Below the pieces are notes generated by a model, which saw nothing but the letters and a program-made list of their open reading frames with translations, had not been told where the DNA came from and did not search any database. Source: Rhodopseudomonas_A sp036404135 (GTDB lineage Bacteria > Pseudomonadota > Alphaproteobacteria > Rhizobiales > Xanthobacteraceae). Taken from it: a stretch of 64,000 nt of DNA. The DNA is taken from positions 5,147-69,146 of the forward strand of contig NZ_DASWPE010000006.1 in the NCBI RefSeq assembly GCF_036404135.1, given 5' to 3'. The first letter of the stretch is position 1; each line of letters starts with the position of its first letter. The translations under genes were made by a program, and so were the position numbers. Of the stretch, positions 8,256 to 17,314 are shown piece after piece.

Positions 8256-8393
8256 CGCTTCCTCCGCTGTTATTGTTGGTTATCGACGGTAGCTTAGCCG
8301 CAATCGCCCCGCCACATCAATCAGCGTGCACCGAGTTCGTGGTCCTAAGCTCGTCGGTCGCGGCCGGCGATCCAGCGGCCGCCGAGGTCGCTT

Positions 8394-9056
8394 TCAAGCG
8401 TCATGCGAAACCCCTGCTGCTGAACCGGGATCGCGGGTATGAGCGGTCATCGACGGCGCGCGTGCCAGAAGATCGCGCGAGCCGTCGGCGATCAGTCGTG
8501 TCACCAGTTCGGCATAGTCGGCGCGGCTGACCGAGCCCTGCTCGCTGAACCAGAGATAGTGCCAGTTCACCATGCCGAACAGCGACATCGTCACCAGCTT
8601 CAGCAGGGGAGTGTGGTTGAGCTGCGGCGCCACCGCCGCGACCGCGTCGGAAAACATCCGCACCAACTCGCGTTCGATGTCCTTCAGCGCGGCTTGCCGT
8701 TCGCCGGACAGAAACCGTAGGCTGGAGATCTGCACGTTGTGCTGGGCGTCGGCGTCGCGATAGGCTTCGAGCAGCGCCGCGACCAGTTCGCGCAATTGCA
8801 CGTCGGGCGCAAACTCCGGGCGCTGCGCCGCCTGCACCACCGCCCGCAGCGCCTCGAGATGCGTTCGGATCACGTCGAACAACAGTTCGTCCTTGTCCGC
8901 GTAGTAATGATAGAGGTTGGCCTTCGATACCCCGCAGGCCGCGGCGATGCTGTTCATCGAGGCGCGGTCGTAGCCGTATTCGGAGAACAATTCCGCGGAG
9001 CGCTCCAGAATAGCGCGGCGCTTGTCGTCGTAATTGCTGGCGCGGGGACGTGCCAT
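8394..9056 (-). CDS. TetR-family transcriptional regulator of the paa cluster
   Basis: This 220-residue regulator has an N-terminal helix-turn-helix: RRAILERSAELFSEYGYDRASM, IAAACGVSKANLYHYYADKDELL (about residues 13-60). The C-terminal ligand domain includes MSLFGMVNWHYLWF. It starts seven bases after paaK and is co-oriented, so it is probably co-transcribed with paaI and paaK. By position it is the best candidate to bind the dyad at 11334-11355 (inference). It may sense an acyl- or aryl-CoA, as several TetR members in such clusters do. Confidence 0.88.
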   Translation of the reverse strand: MARPRASNYDDKRRAILERSAELFSEYGYDRASMNSIAAACGVSKANLYHYYADKDELLFDVIRTHLEALRAVVQAAQRPEFAPDVQLRELVAALLEAYRDADAQHNVQISSLRFLSGERQAALKDIERELVRMFSDAVAAVAPQLNHTPLLKLVTMSLFGMVNWHYLWFSEQGSVSRADYAELVTRLIADGSRDLLARAPSMTAHTRDPGSAAGVSHDA

Positions 9057-9063
9057 GGCGCCC

Positions 9064-10398
9064 CTAGGTCAGCGGCCGGCGATCGACGATGCGCTTGGCC
9101 TTGCCGGCCGAGCGTTCGATGCTGTCAGGATCGCGGATGATCACCCGCGTGGTGATGCCGATGCTGTGCTTGATCGCCTGTTCCAGCCGGCCCGCCGCGG
9201 CGGCGCGCAGCTCGGTTGCCGCCGCATCCGGCCGCGCCTCGACGTGCACTTCGAGTTCGTCCATCCGGCCGGTCCGGGTCAGCACCAGTTGATAGTGCAT
9301 CGACAGCGCGGAGATGGTCAGAAGCTTCTCCTCGATCTGGCTCGGAAACAGATTGACGCCACGCAGGATGATCATGTCGTCGGTCCGCCCGGTGACCTTC
9401 TCCATGCGCCGCATGCTGCGCGCGGTTCCCGGCAGCAGCCGCGTCAGGTCGCGGGTGCGATAGCGCACCACCGGCATCGCCTCTTTGGTCAGCGAGGTGA
9501 ACACCAGCTCGCCCTGCTCGCCGTCCGGCAGCACGCGGCCGGTGTCGGGATCGATCACCTCCGGATAGAAATGATCCTCCCAGACGTGCAAGCCGTCCTT
9601 GGTCTCGACGCATTCCGAGGCGACGCCGGGGCCGATTACTTCGGACAGCCCGTAGATGTCGACGGCGTGCAGATCGAACGCCTGCTCGATTTCCTCGCGC
9701 ATCGCGTTGGTCCAGGGTTCGGCGCCGAAGATGCCGACTTTCAGCGATGACTTTCGCGGGTCGATGCCCTGGCGGCGGAATTCGTCGAGGATCGCCAGCA
9801 TGTAGGACGGCGTCACCATGATGATGTCGGGCTTGAAGTCGGTGATCAGCTGCACTTGCCGCTCGGTCATGCCGCCGGACACCGGGATCACCATGCAGCC
9901 GAGCTTCTCCGCGCCGTAATGCGCGCCAAGCCCGCCGGTGAACAGGCCGTAGCCATAGGCGTTGTGCAGCTTCATGCCGGGGCGACCGCCGGCGGCGCGG
10001 ATCGAGCGCGCCACCACGTCGGCCCAGATCTCGATGTCGCCCTTGGTGTAGCCGACCACGGTCGGCTTGCCGGTGGTGCCGGACGAGGCATGCACCCGCG
10101 TCACCTCGTGCTCCGGCACCGCGAACATCCCGTAGGGGTAGTTGTCACGCAGGTCGGCCTTGGTGGTGAACGGAAATTTCGCCAGATCGTCGAGCGAGGT
10201 CAGGTGGTCGGGGTGTACACCGGCAGCAGCGAATTTCCTGCGATAATGCGGCACGCGGTCGTAAGCGTGGCGCAGCGACCAGCGCAGCTGCGACAATTGC
10301 CAGGTGCGTAGCTCGTCGACCGAGGCGCGCTCGTAACGATCGAGCGTCGCGGGTGCCGGGGCGAGCTGACCGAGTTTGCGCAGAGGAATTCCCACCAT
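9064..10398 (-). CDS. paaK: Phenylacetate-CoA ligase PaaK
   Basis: This 444-residue AMP-forming ligase activates phenylacetate to phenylacetyl-CoA, the entry step of the pathway. The ATP/AMP loop SSGTTGKPTVVGYT is near residues 105-118. The YGYGLFTGGLGAHYGAEKLG and YGLSEVIGPGV segments and the C-terminal LRGVNLFPSQIE are typical of PaaK. Length is as expected. It begins six bases after the paaI stop (both minus strand) and is followed by the TetR gene. Cytoplasmic. Confidence 0.95.
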   Translation of the reverse strand: MVGIPLRKLGQLAPAPATLDRYERASVDELRTWQLSQLRWSLRHAYDRVPHYRRKFAAAGVHPDHLTSLDDLAKFPFTTKADLRDNYPYGMFAVPEHEVTRVHASSGTTGKPTVVGYTKGDIEIWADVVARSIRAAGGRPGMKLHNAYGYGLFTGGLGAHYGAEKLGCMVIPVSGGMTERQVQLITDFKPDIIMVTPSYMLAILDEFRRQGIDPRKSSLKVGIFGAEPWTNAMREEIEQAFDLHAVDIYGLSEVIGPGVASECVETKDGLHVWEDHFYPEVIDPDTGRVLPDGEQGELVFTSLTKEAMPVVRYRTRDLTRLLPGTARSMRRMEKVTGRTDDMIILRGVNLFPSQIEEKLLTISALSMHYQLVLTRTGRMDELEVHVEARPDAAATELRAAAAGRLEQAIKHSIGITTRVIIRDPDSIERSAGKAKRIVDRRPLT

Positions 10399-10404
10399 GA
10401 CGGC

Positions 10405-10881
10405 CTATCGCTCTTGAGGTGTGGCGGTGTCCGGCGTCAACAGATCGCCGGCGACGGTACGCGAGTGGCCGCGAAACTCCGCGACCACATTGTCGCCGGC
10501 GCGCACGGTGACATCATAGATGCCGCCGCGGCCGGCCCTGGAACGCTCGACGGCGTGCGCGGTGAGCGTGGCGCCGGCATGCACCGGCAGCACAAAGGTC
10601 ACCGCGCAGTGCTGCGCCACGGTGCGCTGGCCGTGACTGTTGCAGGCATAGGCGAAGGCGGAATCCGCCAACGTGAAGATGAAACCGCCGTGGCAGATGC
10701 CGTGGCCGTTGGCCATCTCCTCGCGCACCGTCATGGTCAGCACCGCCTCGCCGGGGCCGACCCGCACGAGCGCAATGCCGAGCGTCTTGGTGGCGCGGTC
10801 CTCGCACTGCATGACGTCGGCGCAGGCCTGCGCCAGCACCTGCGGGTCGAGCCGATCGATGGGGTTGCGTGCGTGCATCAT
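10405..10881 (-). CDS. paaI: Hotdog-fold acyl-CoA thioesterase PaaI
   Basis: This 158-residue hotdog thioesterase is thought to release CoA from dead-end phenylacetyl-CoA pathway intermediates. NGHGICHGGFIFTLADSAFAYACN near residues 58-81 is the catalytic helix region, with the HGG motif and conserved acidic Asp. GGGAG lies a few bases upstream of the ATG. The start overlaps the TGA of the degraded paaG copy by four bases (ATGA), a relic of normal paaG-paaI coupling. Confidence 0.93.
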   Translation of the reverse strand: MMHARNPIDRLDPQVLAQACADVMQCEDRATKTLGIALVRVGPGEAVLTMTVREEMANGHGICHGGFIFTLADSAFAYACNSHGQRTVAQHCAVTFVLPVHAGATLTAHAVERSRAGRGGIYDVTVRAGDNVVAEFRGHSRTVAGDLLTPDTATPQER

Positions 10882-11294
10882 TGTCTCCCGATGAAGCGCG
10901 GCGGCGGTTTGGCGAAGAACGCCACGACGGCTTCGGCGTCGTCCGGCGCGCGGCAGGCTAGAGATCCGGTTCTGATCGAATCAGAACCGAAGCTCTAGAT
11001 TGTTATTCTGACGCGTTTTCTTCACGCGAACCGGGACCCACTTCGCTCGAAACGCCATAGGACCTGCAATTTGCATTCGAGGTCGAACTGCTGATCGAGG
11101 CTGTTGCTGTCGGACGCGTCGCGTGCCTGCTTGATCAGCGCCAATCCTGCGGTCGGCTGGGCGGCGAAATGCCCCGCCGCGTGTAGCTCGGCATTGAAGG
11201 CGTTGAGACGGTCGGAGCGTTGGAGCGTGACGACGCGATGTCCGTCACGGATCTCCGTCAGAACCAGAGCTATTTCCACCCTTGAACTCCGCAT
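10878..11294 (-). pseudogene. paaG: Decayed enoyl-CoA hydratase paaG: internal deletion plus inserted repeat
   Basis: Three pieces of a PaaG-type enoyl-CoA hydratase remain in order. The N-terminal piece contains VLTEIRDGHRVVTL and RSDRLNAFNAELHA (roughly residues 1-33 of a normal PaaG). It is fused directly to FAAQPTAGLALIKQA and SNSLDQQFDLE (roughly residues 196-233). After the inserted repeat at 10965-11061, the tail PDDAEAVVAFFAKPPPRFIGRQ follows and ends in TGA. About 160 central codons, with the oxyanion-hole and catalytic region, are gone, and a TGA in the repeat (about 11022) stops the frame. The terminal TGA still overlaps the paaI start. Residue alignment is from memory of the family. 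Confidence 0.82.
10965..11061. repeat. Intergenic repeat, family C, inserted in the paaG remnant
   Basis: The element carries a TCCGGTTCTGAT / ATCAGAACCG hairpin, then TCTAGATTGTTATT, GACGCGTTTTCTTCACGCGAA and CACTTCGCTCGAAACGC blocks. A second copy with the same block order lies at 63601-63699. Here it separates two paaG fragments, so it arrived in or became fixed within a gene that was already dispensable. Confidence 0.82.
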
Positions 11295-11333
11295 CGGCTT
11301 GTTAGTTGCTCACCGTTGCAGCAGCACGTTACT

Positions 11334-11355
11334 ATTGACCAACCGTCCGGTCAAT
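11334..11355. promoter_or_regulatory. Candidate TetR-type operator in the paaG'/livK divergent region
   Basis: A perfect 7-base inverted repeat, ATTGACC at 11334-11340 and GGTCAAT at 11349-11355, encloses AACCGTCC. Within it the shorter palindrome ACCGTCCGGT (ACCG-N2-CGGT) has the look of TetR-family half-sites. It lies 39 bases upstream of the relic paaG start and 120 bases upstream of livK, so it could control both directions. The link to the TetR gene at 8394-9056 is inference. Confidence 0.45.
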
Positions 11356-11475
11356 TATATTGCTAGCCGAAAGCATGACGTGCGATCGGCGCCGGCAACG
11401 CCGTATAAGATGCGTCAGTTTGCGCCGGCCAAGCTCGTTCGAAGAAGCGGGCAGCCACTCAGGGAGGAATTTCGA

Positions 11476-12675
11476 ATGACGCGACCGTCGCGTTTGCCGC
11501 CTTCGCATGTCACCCGCCGACACATCACCCGCCTGCTCGCGGCCGTCGCGGTCGCCGGTCTTGCCATCATCCCTTCGGCCTTCGCGCAAGCGACTATCAA
11601 ACTCGGCTCGGTGCTGTCGATCACCGGGCCGGCGTCGTTTCTCGGCGATCCCGAGGACAAGACGCTGAAGCTCTATGTCGACAAGATCAACGCCGCCGGC
11701 GGCGTCGGTGGCAACAAGATCGAGTTGGTGGTCTATGACGACGGCGGCGATGCCAGCAAGGCCCGCACCTTCGCCACGAGGCTGATCGAGGACGACAAGG
11801 TGGTGGCGATGGTCGGCGGCTCGACCACCGGCACCACGATGGCAATGATCCCGGTGTTCGAGGAAGCGCAGATCCCGTTCATTTCGCTGGCCGGCGCGAT
11901 CGAAATCATCGAGCCGGTGCGCAAATACGTGTTCAAGACGCCGCACACCGACAAGATGGCCTGTGAGAAGATCTTCGAGAACATCAAGCAGCGCGGCTTC
12001 ACCAAGGTGGCGCTGATCTCCGGCACCGATGGCTTCGGCTCCTCGATGCGCGCGCAATGCGTCAAGGTGGCGCCGACTTACGGCGTGCAGATCGTCACCG
12101 AGGAAACCTACGGCCCGCGCGACAGCGACATCACCGCGCAGCTCACCAAGATCAAGGGCACCGCCGGCGTCCAGGCGGTGGTCAATCCGGGCTTCGGCCA
12201 GGGCCCGGCGATCGTCACCCGCAACTACGCCCAGCTCGGCATGCAGACCGTGCCGCTGTACCAGAGCCACGGCGTCGCCTCAAAGAGCTTCATCGCACTC
12301 GCCGGCCCGGCGGCGGAAGGCGTGCGGCTGCCGGCCGCGGCGCTGTTGGTCGGCGACAAGCTGCCGGACAGCGATCCGCAGAAGCCGGTCGTGGTCGACT
12401 ACAAGAATACCTATGAGGACGTCACCAAGCAGCCGGTCTCGACCTTCGGCGGCCACGGCTATGACGGGCTGTTCATTCTGGTCGAGGCGATCAAGCGGGC
12501 GAACTCCACCGACCCGAAAAAGATCCGCGACGAGATCGAGAAGACCACCGGCTTCGTCGGCACCGGCGGCATCGTCACCATGTCGCCGACCGATCACCTC
12601 GGCCTCGACCTGTCGGCGTTCCGCATGCTGGAGGTCAAAGGCGGCGACTGGACCTTGCTGCCGTCGAGCAGCTGA
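11476..12675 (+). CDS. Branched-chain/aromatic-acid ABC transporter substrate-binding protein
   Basis: This 399-residue periplasmic binding protein is of the LivK/family 5 type. An N-terminal signal region (RRHITRLLAAVAVAGLAII, cleavage likely after SAFAQA near residue 37) precedes the mature start ATIKLGSVLSITGPASFLG. The fold pattern NKIELVVYDDGGDASKA, MVGGSTTGTTMA and GHGYDGLFILVEAIK is typical. AGGGAGGAA six bases upstream fixes the ATG. It heads a livKHMGF-type set. Placement beside paa genes suggests an aromatic-acid substrate such as phenylacetate (inference). A family A repeat separates it from the permease genes. Confidence 0.92.
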   Translation: MTRPSRLPPSHVTRRHITRLLAAVAVAGLAIIPSAFAQATIKLGSVLSITGPASFLGDPEDKTLKLYVDKINAAGGVGGNKIELVVYDDGGDASKARTFATRLIEDDKVVAMVGGSTTGTTMAMIPVFEEAQIPFISLAGAIEIIEPVRKYVFKTPHTDKMACEKIFENIKQRGFTKVALISGTDGFGSSMRAQCVKVAPTYGVQIVTEETYGPRDSDITAQLTKIKGTAGVQAVVNPGFGQGPAIVTRNYAQLGMQTVPLYQSHGVASKSFIALAGPAAEGVRLPAAALLVGDKLPDSDPQKPVVVDYKNTYEDVTKQPVSTFGGHGYDGLFILVEAIKRANSTDPKKIRDEIEKTTGFVGTGGIVTMSPTDHLGLDLSAFRMLEVKGGDWTLLPSSS

Positions 12676-12696
12676 GCGGTTGCGCGCACACAAAGC

Positions 12697-12806
12697 CGTC
12701 ATTCCGGGGCGCGAGCCCCAAGCGCGAGCGAACCCGGAATCTGCTGCTTGCTGAATTTCGAGATTCCGGGTTCGCCCAAGCTGTCGCTCTCAAGCCCCGG
12801 AATGAC
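12697..12806. repeat. Palindromic intergenic repeat, family A (livK-livH gap)
   Basis: Begins CGTCATTCCGGGGCGCGAG and ends CCCCGGAATGAC, with inner arms CGAACCCGGAATCT and AGATTCCGGGTTCGCC. It lies 22 bases after the binding-protein gene and 70 bases before the first permease gene. That is where a stabilising hairpin would let the binding protein be made in excess of the membrane subunits (inference). Confidence 0.85.
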
Positions 12807-12875
12807 ATCGTTGCTAACAGCACGGCCGTATCGAATCCTCACCCCCGACCATCGCGGTCGCAACCTCCGAACCTG

Positions 12876-13748
12876 ATGTCCGAATTCCTGCAATTCCTGG
12901 TCTCCGGACTGACGGTCGGCGCGGTCTATGCGCTGGTCGCGCTCGGCTTCACGCTGATCTACAACGCCTCCGACGTGGTGAATTTCGCGCAGGGCGAATT
13001 CGTCATGCTGGGGGGCATGGTGACGGTGTTCGCCGCGGCCGCCGGCGTGCCGCTGCCGTTGGCCGGACTGATCGCGATCGGCGTCGCGATCGCGGTCGGG
13101 CTATTGTTGTATTGGTGCGCGATCGCGCCGGCGCGCGGCGCCTCGGCGGTGTCGCTGATTATCATCACCATCGGCGCCTCGATCCTGCTGCGCGGCGCGG
13201 CGCAGATCGTGTTCGACAAGCAGTTCCACAAATTGCCAGCCTTCTCCGGCGACGCGCCGGTCGAGCTGTTCGGCGCCGCGGTGCAAAAGCAGAGTTTCTG
13301 GGTGCTCGGCGGCGCCGCGGTAATCGTGCTCTTGCTGTATCTGTTCATGGAGCGCACGCTGCTCGGCAAGGCGGTGGTGGCGACCGCGGCCAATCGGCTC
13401 GCCGCAAAGCTCGTCGGTATCAACACCTCGACCGTGATGGCGCTGGCGTTCGGCGGCTCGGCGGCGATCGGCGCCGTCGCCGGCATTCTGATCACGCCGA
13501 TCACCCTGACCAGCTATGACGTCGGCACGCTGTTGGCGCTGAAAGGCTTTGCCGCGGCGATGCTCGGCGGCATGGGCAATCCGCTCGGCGCGGTCGCCGG
13601 CGGATTGCTGCTTGGCCTCCTCGAAGCCTTCGGCGCCGGCTACATCTCCTCGACCTACAAGGACGCCTTTGCCTTCCTGGTCATCCTCGGCGTGTTGTTC
13701 GTCGCACCGCAAGGCTTGTTCGGCCGCCGCGGCGTCGACCGGGTCTGA
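12876..13748 (+). CDS. Branched-chain-type ABC transporter permease (LivH family)
   Basis: This 290-residue inner-membrane permease has about eight hydrophobic segments. The N-terminal LTVGAVYALVALGFTLIYNASDVVNFAQGEFVMLG motif is diagnostic of LivH. The cytoplasmic-loop region KGFAAAMLGGMGNPLGAVAGGLLLGLLEAF near residues 222-251 contacts the ATPases. No strong ribosome site precedes the ATG. The next permease gene follows after three bases. Confidence 0.93.
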   Translation: MSEFLQFLVSGLTVGAVYALVALGFTLIYNASDVVNFAQGEFVMLGGMVTVFAAAAGVPLPLAGLIAIGVAIAVGLLLYWCAIAPARGASAVSLIIITIGASILLRGAAQIVFDKQFHKLPAFSGDAPVELFGAAVQKQSFWVLGGAAVIVLLLYLFMERTLLGKAVVATAANRLAAKLVGINTSTVMALAFGGSAAIGAVAGILITPITLTSYDVGTLLALKGFAAAMLGGMGNPLGAVAGGLLLGLLEAFGAGYISSTYKDAFAFLVILGVLFVAPQGLFGRRGVDRV

Positions 13749-13751
13749 GTG

Positions 13752-14692
13752 ATGCCGGCACGGCTCAACCACCGCTACGTCGTCCTGATTGTGCTCGCCG
13801 CAATCATCGCGCTGCTGCCGCTAGTGTTTCCCTCGAGCTATTATCTGCGGGTCGCCGCCTTGGTCTGGGTCTCGGCGTTTGCTGCGATCGGGCTCAACAT
13901 CCTGATGGGCAAGGCCGGCCAGGTCAGCCTCGGCCATGCCGGGTTCTTCGGCATCGGCGCTTATGCGGTGGCGATTCTGCCGGCGCGCTTCGGCCTGCCG
14001 TCGCTGGCCGCGCTTGTGATCGGCGCCGCGCTCTCGGCGCTATTGGCCTATCTGGTCGGCCGGCCGATCCTGCGGCTGAAGGGGCATTATCTCGCCATCG
14101 CCACGCTCGGCCTCGGCGTGCTGGTGGCGATGGTGATCAGCACCGAAAGCCGGTGGACCGGCGGGCCGGACGGCATGGCGGTGGCGAAATTGTCGCTGTT
14201 CGGCTGCCGCGCCGCGGGCTCGGCCACCTGGTACTGGATCACGGGCGCGCTGTTGCTGATCGGGGCCTGGATCGCACTCAATCTCGACGACACCCCGACC
14301 GGCCGCGCCTTTCGCGCGCTGCACGACAGCGAGATCGCCGCCCGCGTCACCGGCATCGACGTCAATCGCTTCAAGCTACAGGCCTTCGTGATCGCCGCGG
14401 TGTATGGCTCGATCGCGGGTTCGGCGCTGGCGATGATGAACGGCTTCATCAATCCGGATCAGGCCGGCTTCCTGCATTCGATCGAACTGGTCACCATGGT
14501 GGTGCTGGGTGGCCTCGGCTCGGTGATCGGCTCGATCGTCGGCGCCGCGGTGCTGATCGTGCTGCCGCAACTGCTCACCGTGTTCCAAGAGTATGAGAAC
14601 CTGATGCTGGGGCTGATCATCATTCTGTCGATGATCTTCATGCGCGACGGCATGGTGCCGACGGCATGGATGCTTTTGACGCGGGCGCGGCG

Positions 14693-14696
<4 letters not shown>
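13752..14696 (+). CDS. Branched-chain-type ABC transporter permease (LivM family)
   Basis: This 314-residue inner-membrane permease partners the LivH-type subunit. The signature NILMGKAGQVSLGHAGFFGIGAYAVAIL (near residues 49-76) and GGLGSVIGSIVGAAVLIVLPQLL close to the C-terminus are typical. Starts at GTG 13749 or ATG 13752 are both possible; ATG is listed. Its stop overlaps the start of the LivG-type ATPase (ATGA at 14693-14696), showing tight coupling. Confidence 0.93.
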
Positions 14697-16172
<1,476 letters not shown>

Positions 16173-16194
16173 GCGGCCGCCCCGCCGTCCGCTG

Positions 16195-17109
16195 CTACTT
16201 GGATTTCGTCAGCAGCAGATAGAGCGCCAGCGGGTTGGTCTTCAGATAGCGCCAGCCCAGCCGCTTCGGCTCCAGCGCCAACCGCCACAGCCATTCGAAT
16301 CCGATCGCCTGCATCCACGCCGGAGCCCGCGGTTTCAAGCCCGACAGAAAGTCGAACAATCCTCCCGAGGTCTTGATCACCCCCACCGAGGTCAATCGGC
16401 TGCGGTGGCGGACCACAAACTTCTGCTCGAGCGGAACTCCCATCGAAACCCAAAGAATATCCGGCTGCAGCGCGGCGATCTGGTTGCAGACCGCGATTTC
16501 TTCCTGCTCATCGGCAAAGAAGCCATGGCGGTGGCCGACCAGCTTGATGCCGGGGAATTGCTCGCGGATGCGCTCCACGGCGATGCTGTTTGCGAGCTCG
16601 GTGGCGCCGAGCAGAAACATCGTCGCGCCGCGGCTGCAGGCTTCCGCCGCGACGTCAAAGAACAGATCGGTGGTGGCGACGCGCTCCGGAAGCGCAACCT
16701 CGCACTTCATTCGCGAGGCGAAGACGTGCGGCATCCCATCGGCGTGGATCGCATCGGCCTTCAGGAACAACGAACGCTCGGCCTCGTCGAACGCGACGCG
16801 GGACGTCACTTCGCCATTGGTGGAGGTGATATAGGCCGGGTATCGCCAAAGGCCGCGGCGTTTCATGGCCTCGTCGACAATCGCCTTGGCGGATTCACGG
16901 GTGTCGACCACGGCCACCGGCAAGCCGCCCACCATGATGTGGCGCCAGTTCTGGAAGCGATTCTTCCTGCGGTCCCCGGACACCCGCCGTTCGATCTCAG
17001 GCGCCGTGCGGGTCGCGTCGAAGGCGGCATCGCGACGGTCAGGGGCGCGTTGCTCAAATACAACCGCGCTTTCAATCAATGGATCGTCCGAGTCGGGCTG
17101 CTTTGACAT
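16195..17109 (-). CDS. WecG/TagA/CpsF-family glycosyltransferase
   Basis: This 304-residue GT26-type enzyme transfers a sugar to a lipid-linked acceptor at the cytoplasmic membrane face. Characteristic segments are YITSTNGEVTSRV, ADAIHADGMPHVFAS (the conserved Asp), MFLLGATE, HRHGFF, PDILWVSMGVPLEQKF and the C-terminal EWLWRLALEPKRLGWRYLKTNP membrane-association tail. The first ~60 residues are poorly conserved and the start (17109 versus 17208) is uncertain. In Caulobacter the holdfast gene hfsJ belongs to this family, which fits the deacetylase and copolymerase genes upstream on the same strand. Confidence 0.88.
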   Translation of the reverse strand: MSKQPDSDDPLIESAVVFEQRAPDRRDAAFDATRTAPEIERRVSGDRRKNRFQNWRHIMVGGLPVAVVDTRESAKAIVDEAMKRRGLWRYPAYITSTNGEVTSRVAFDEAERSLFLKADAIHADGMPHVFASRMKCEVALPERVATTDLFFDVAAEACSRGATMFLLGATELANSIAVERIREQFPGIKLVGHRHGFFADEQEEIAVCNQIAALQPDILWVSMGVPLEQKFVVRHRSRLTSVGVIKTSGGLFDFLSGLKPRAPAWMQAIGFEWLWRLALEPKRLGWRYLKTNPLALYLLLTKSK

Positions 17110-17314
17110 CTGAGTTCTCGCAATCGGCACGGCACATGGACGCCCCTCCCATGGCTCACCCGGAAGACCAGCGAATTCTATCAACGGCGCCCTCGCCGTC
17201 CATGCCATTCAAGAAAAAAGGTTAAGCGCATGTAGCAAATTAGCCCGGAAAAATTGCGATGATTTCAAGTGAAATTCTTGTGTGCTGTTTGAGCTATTGG
17301 ACGGCTGCGCCTCG

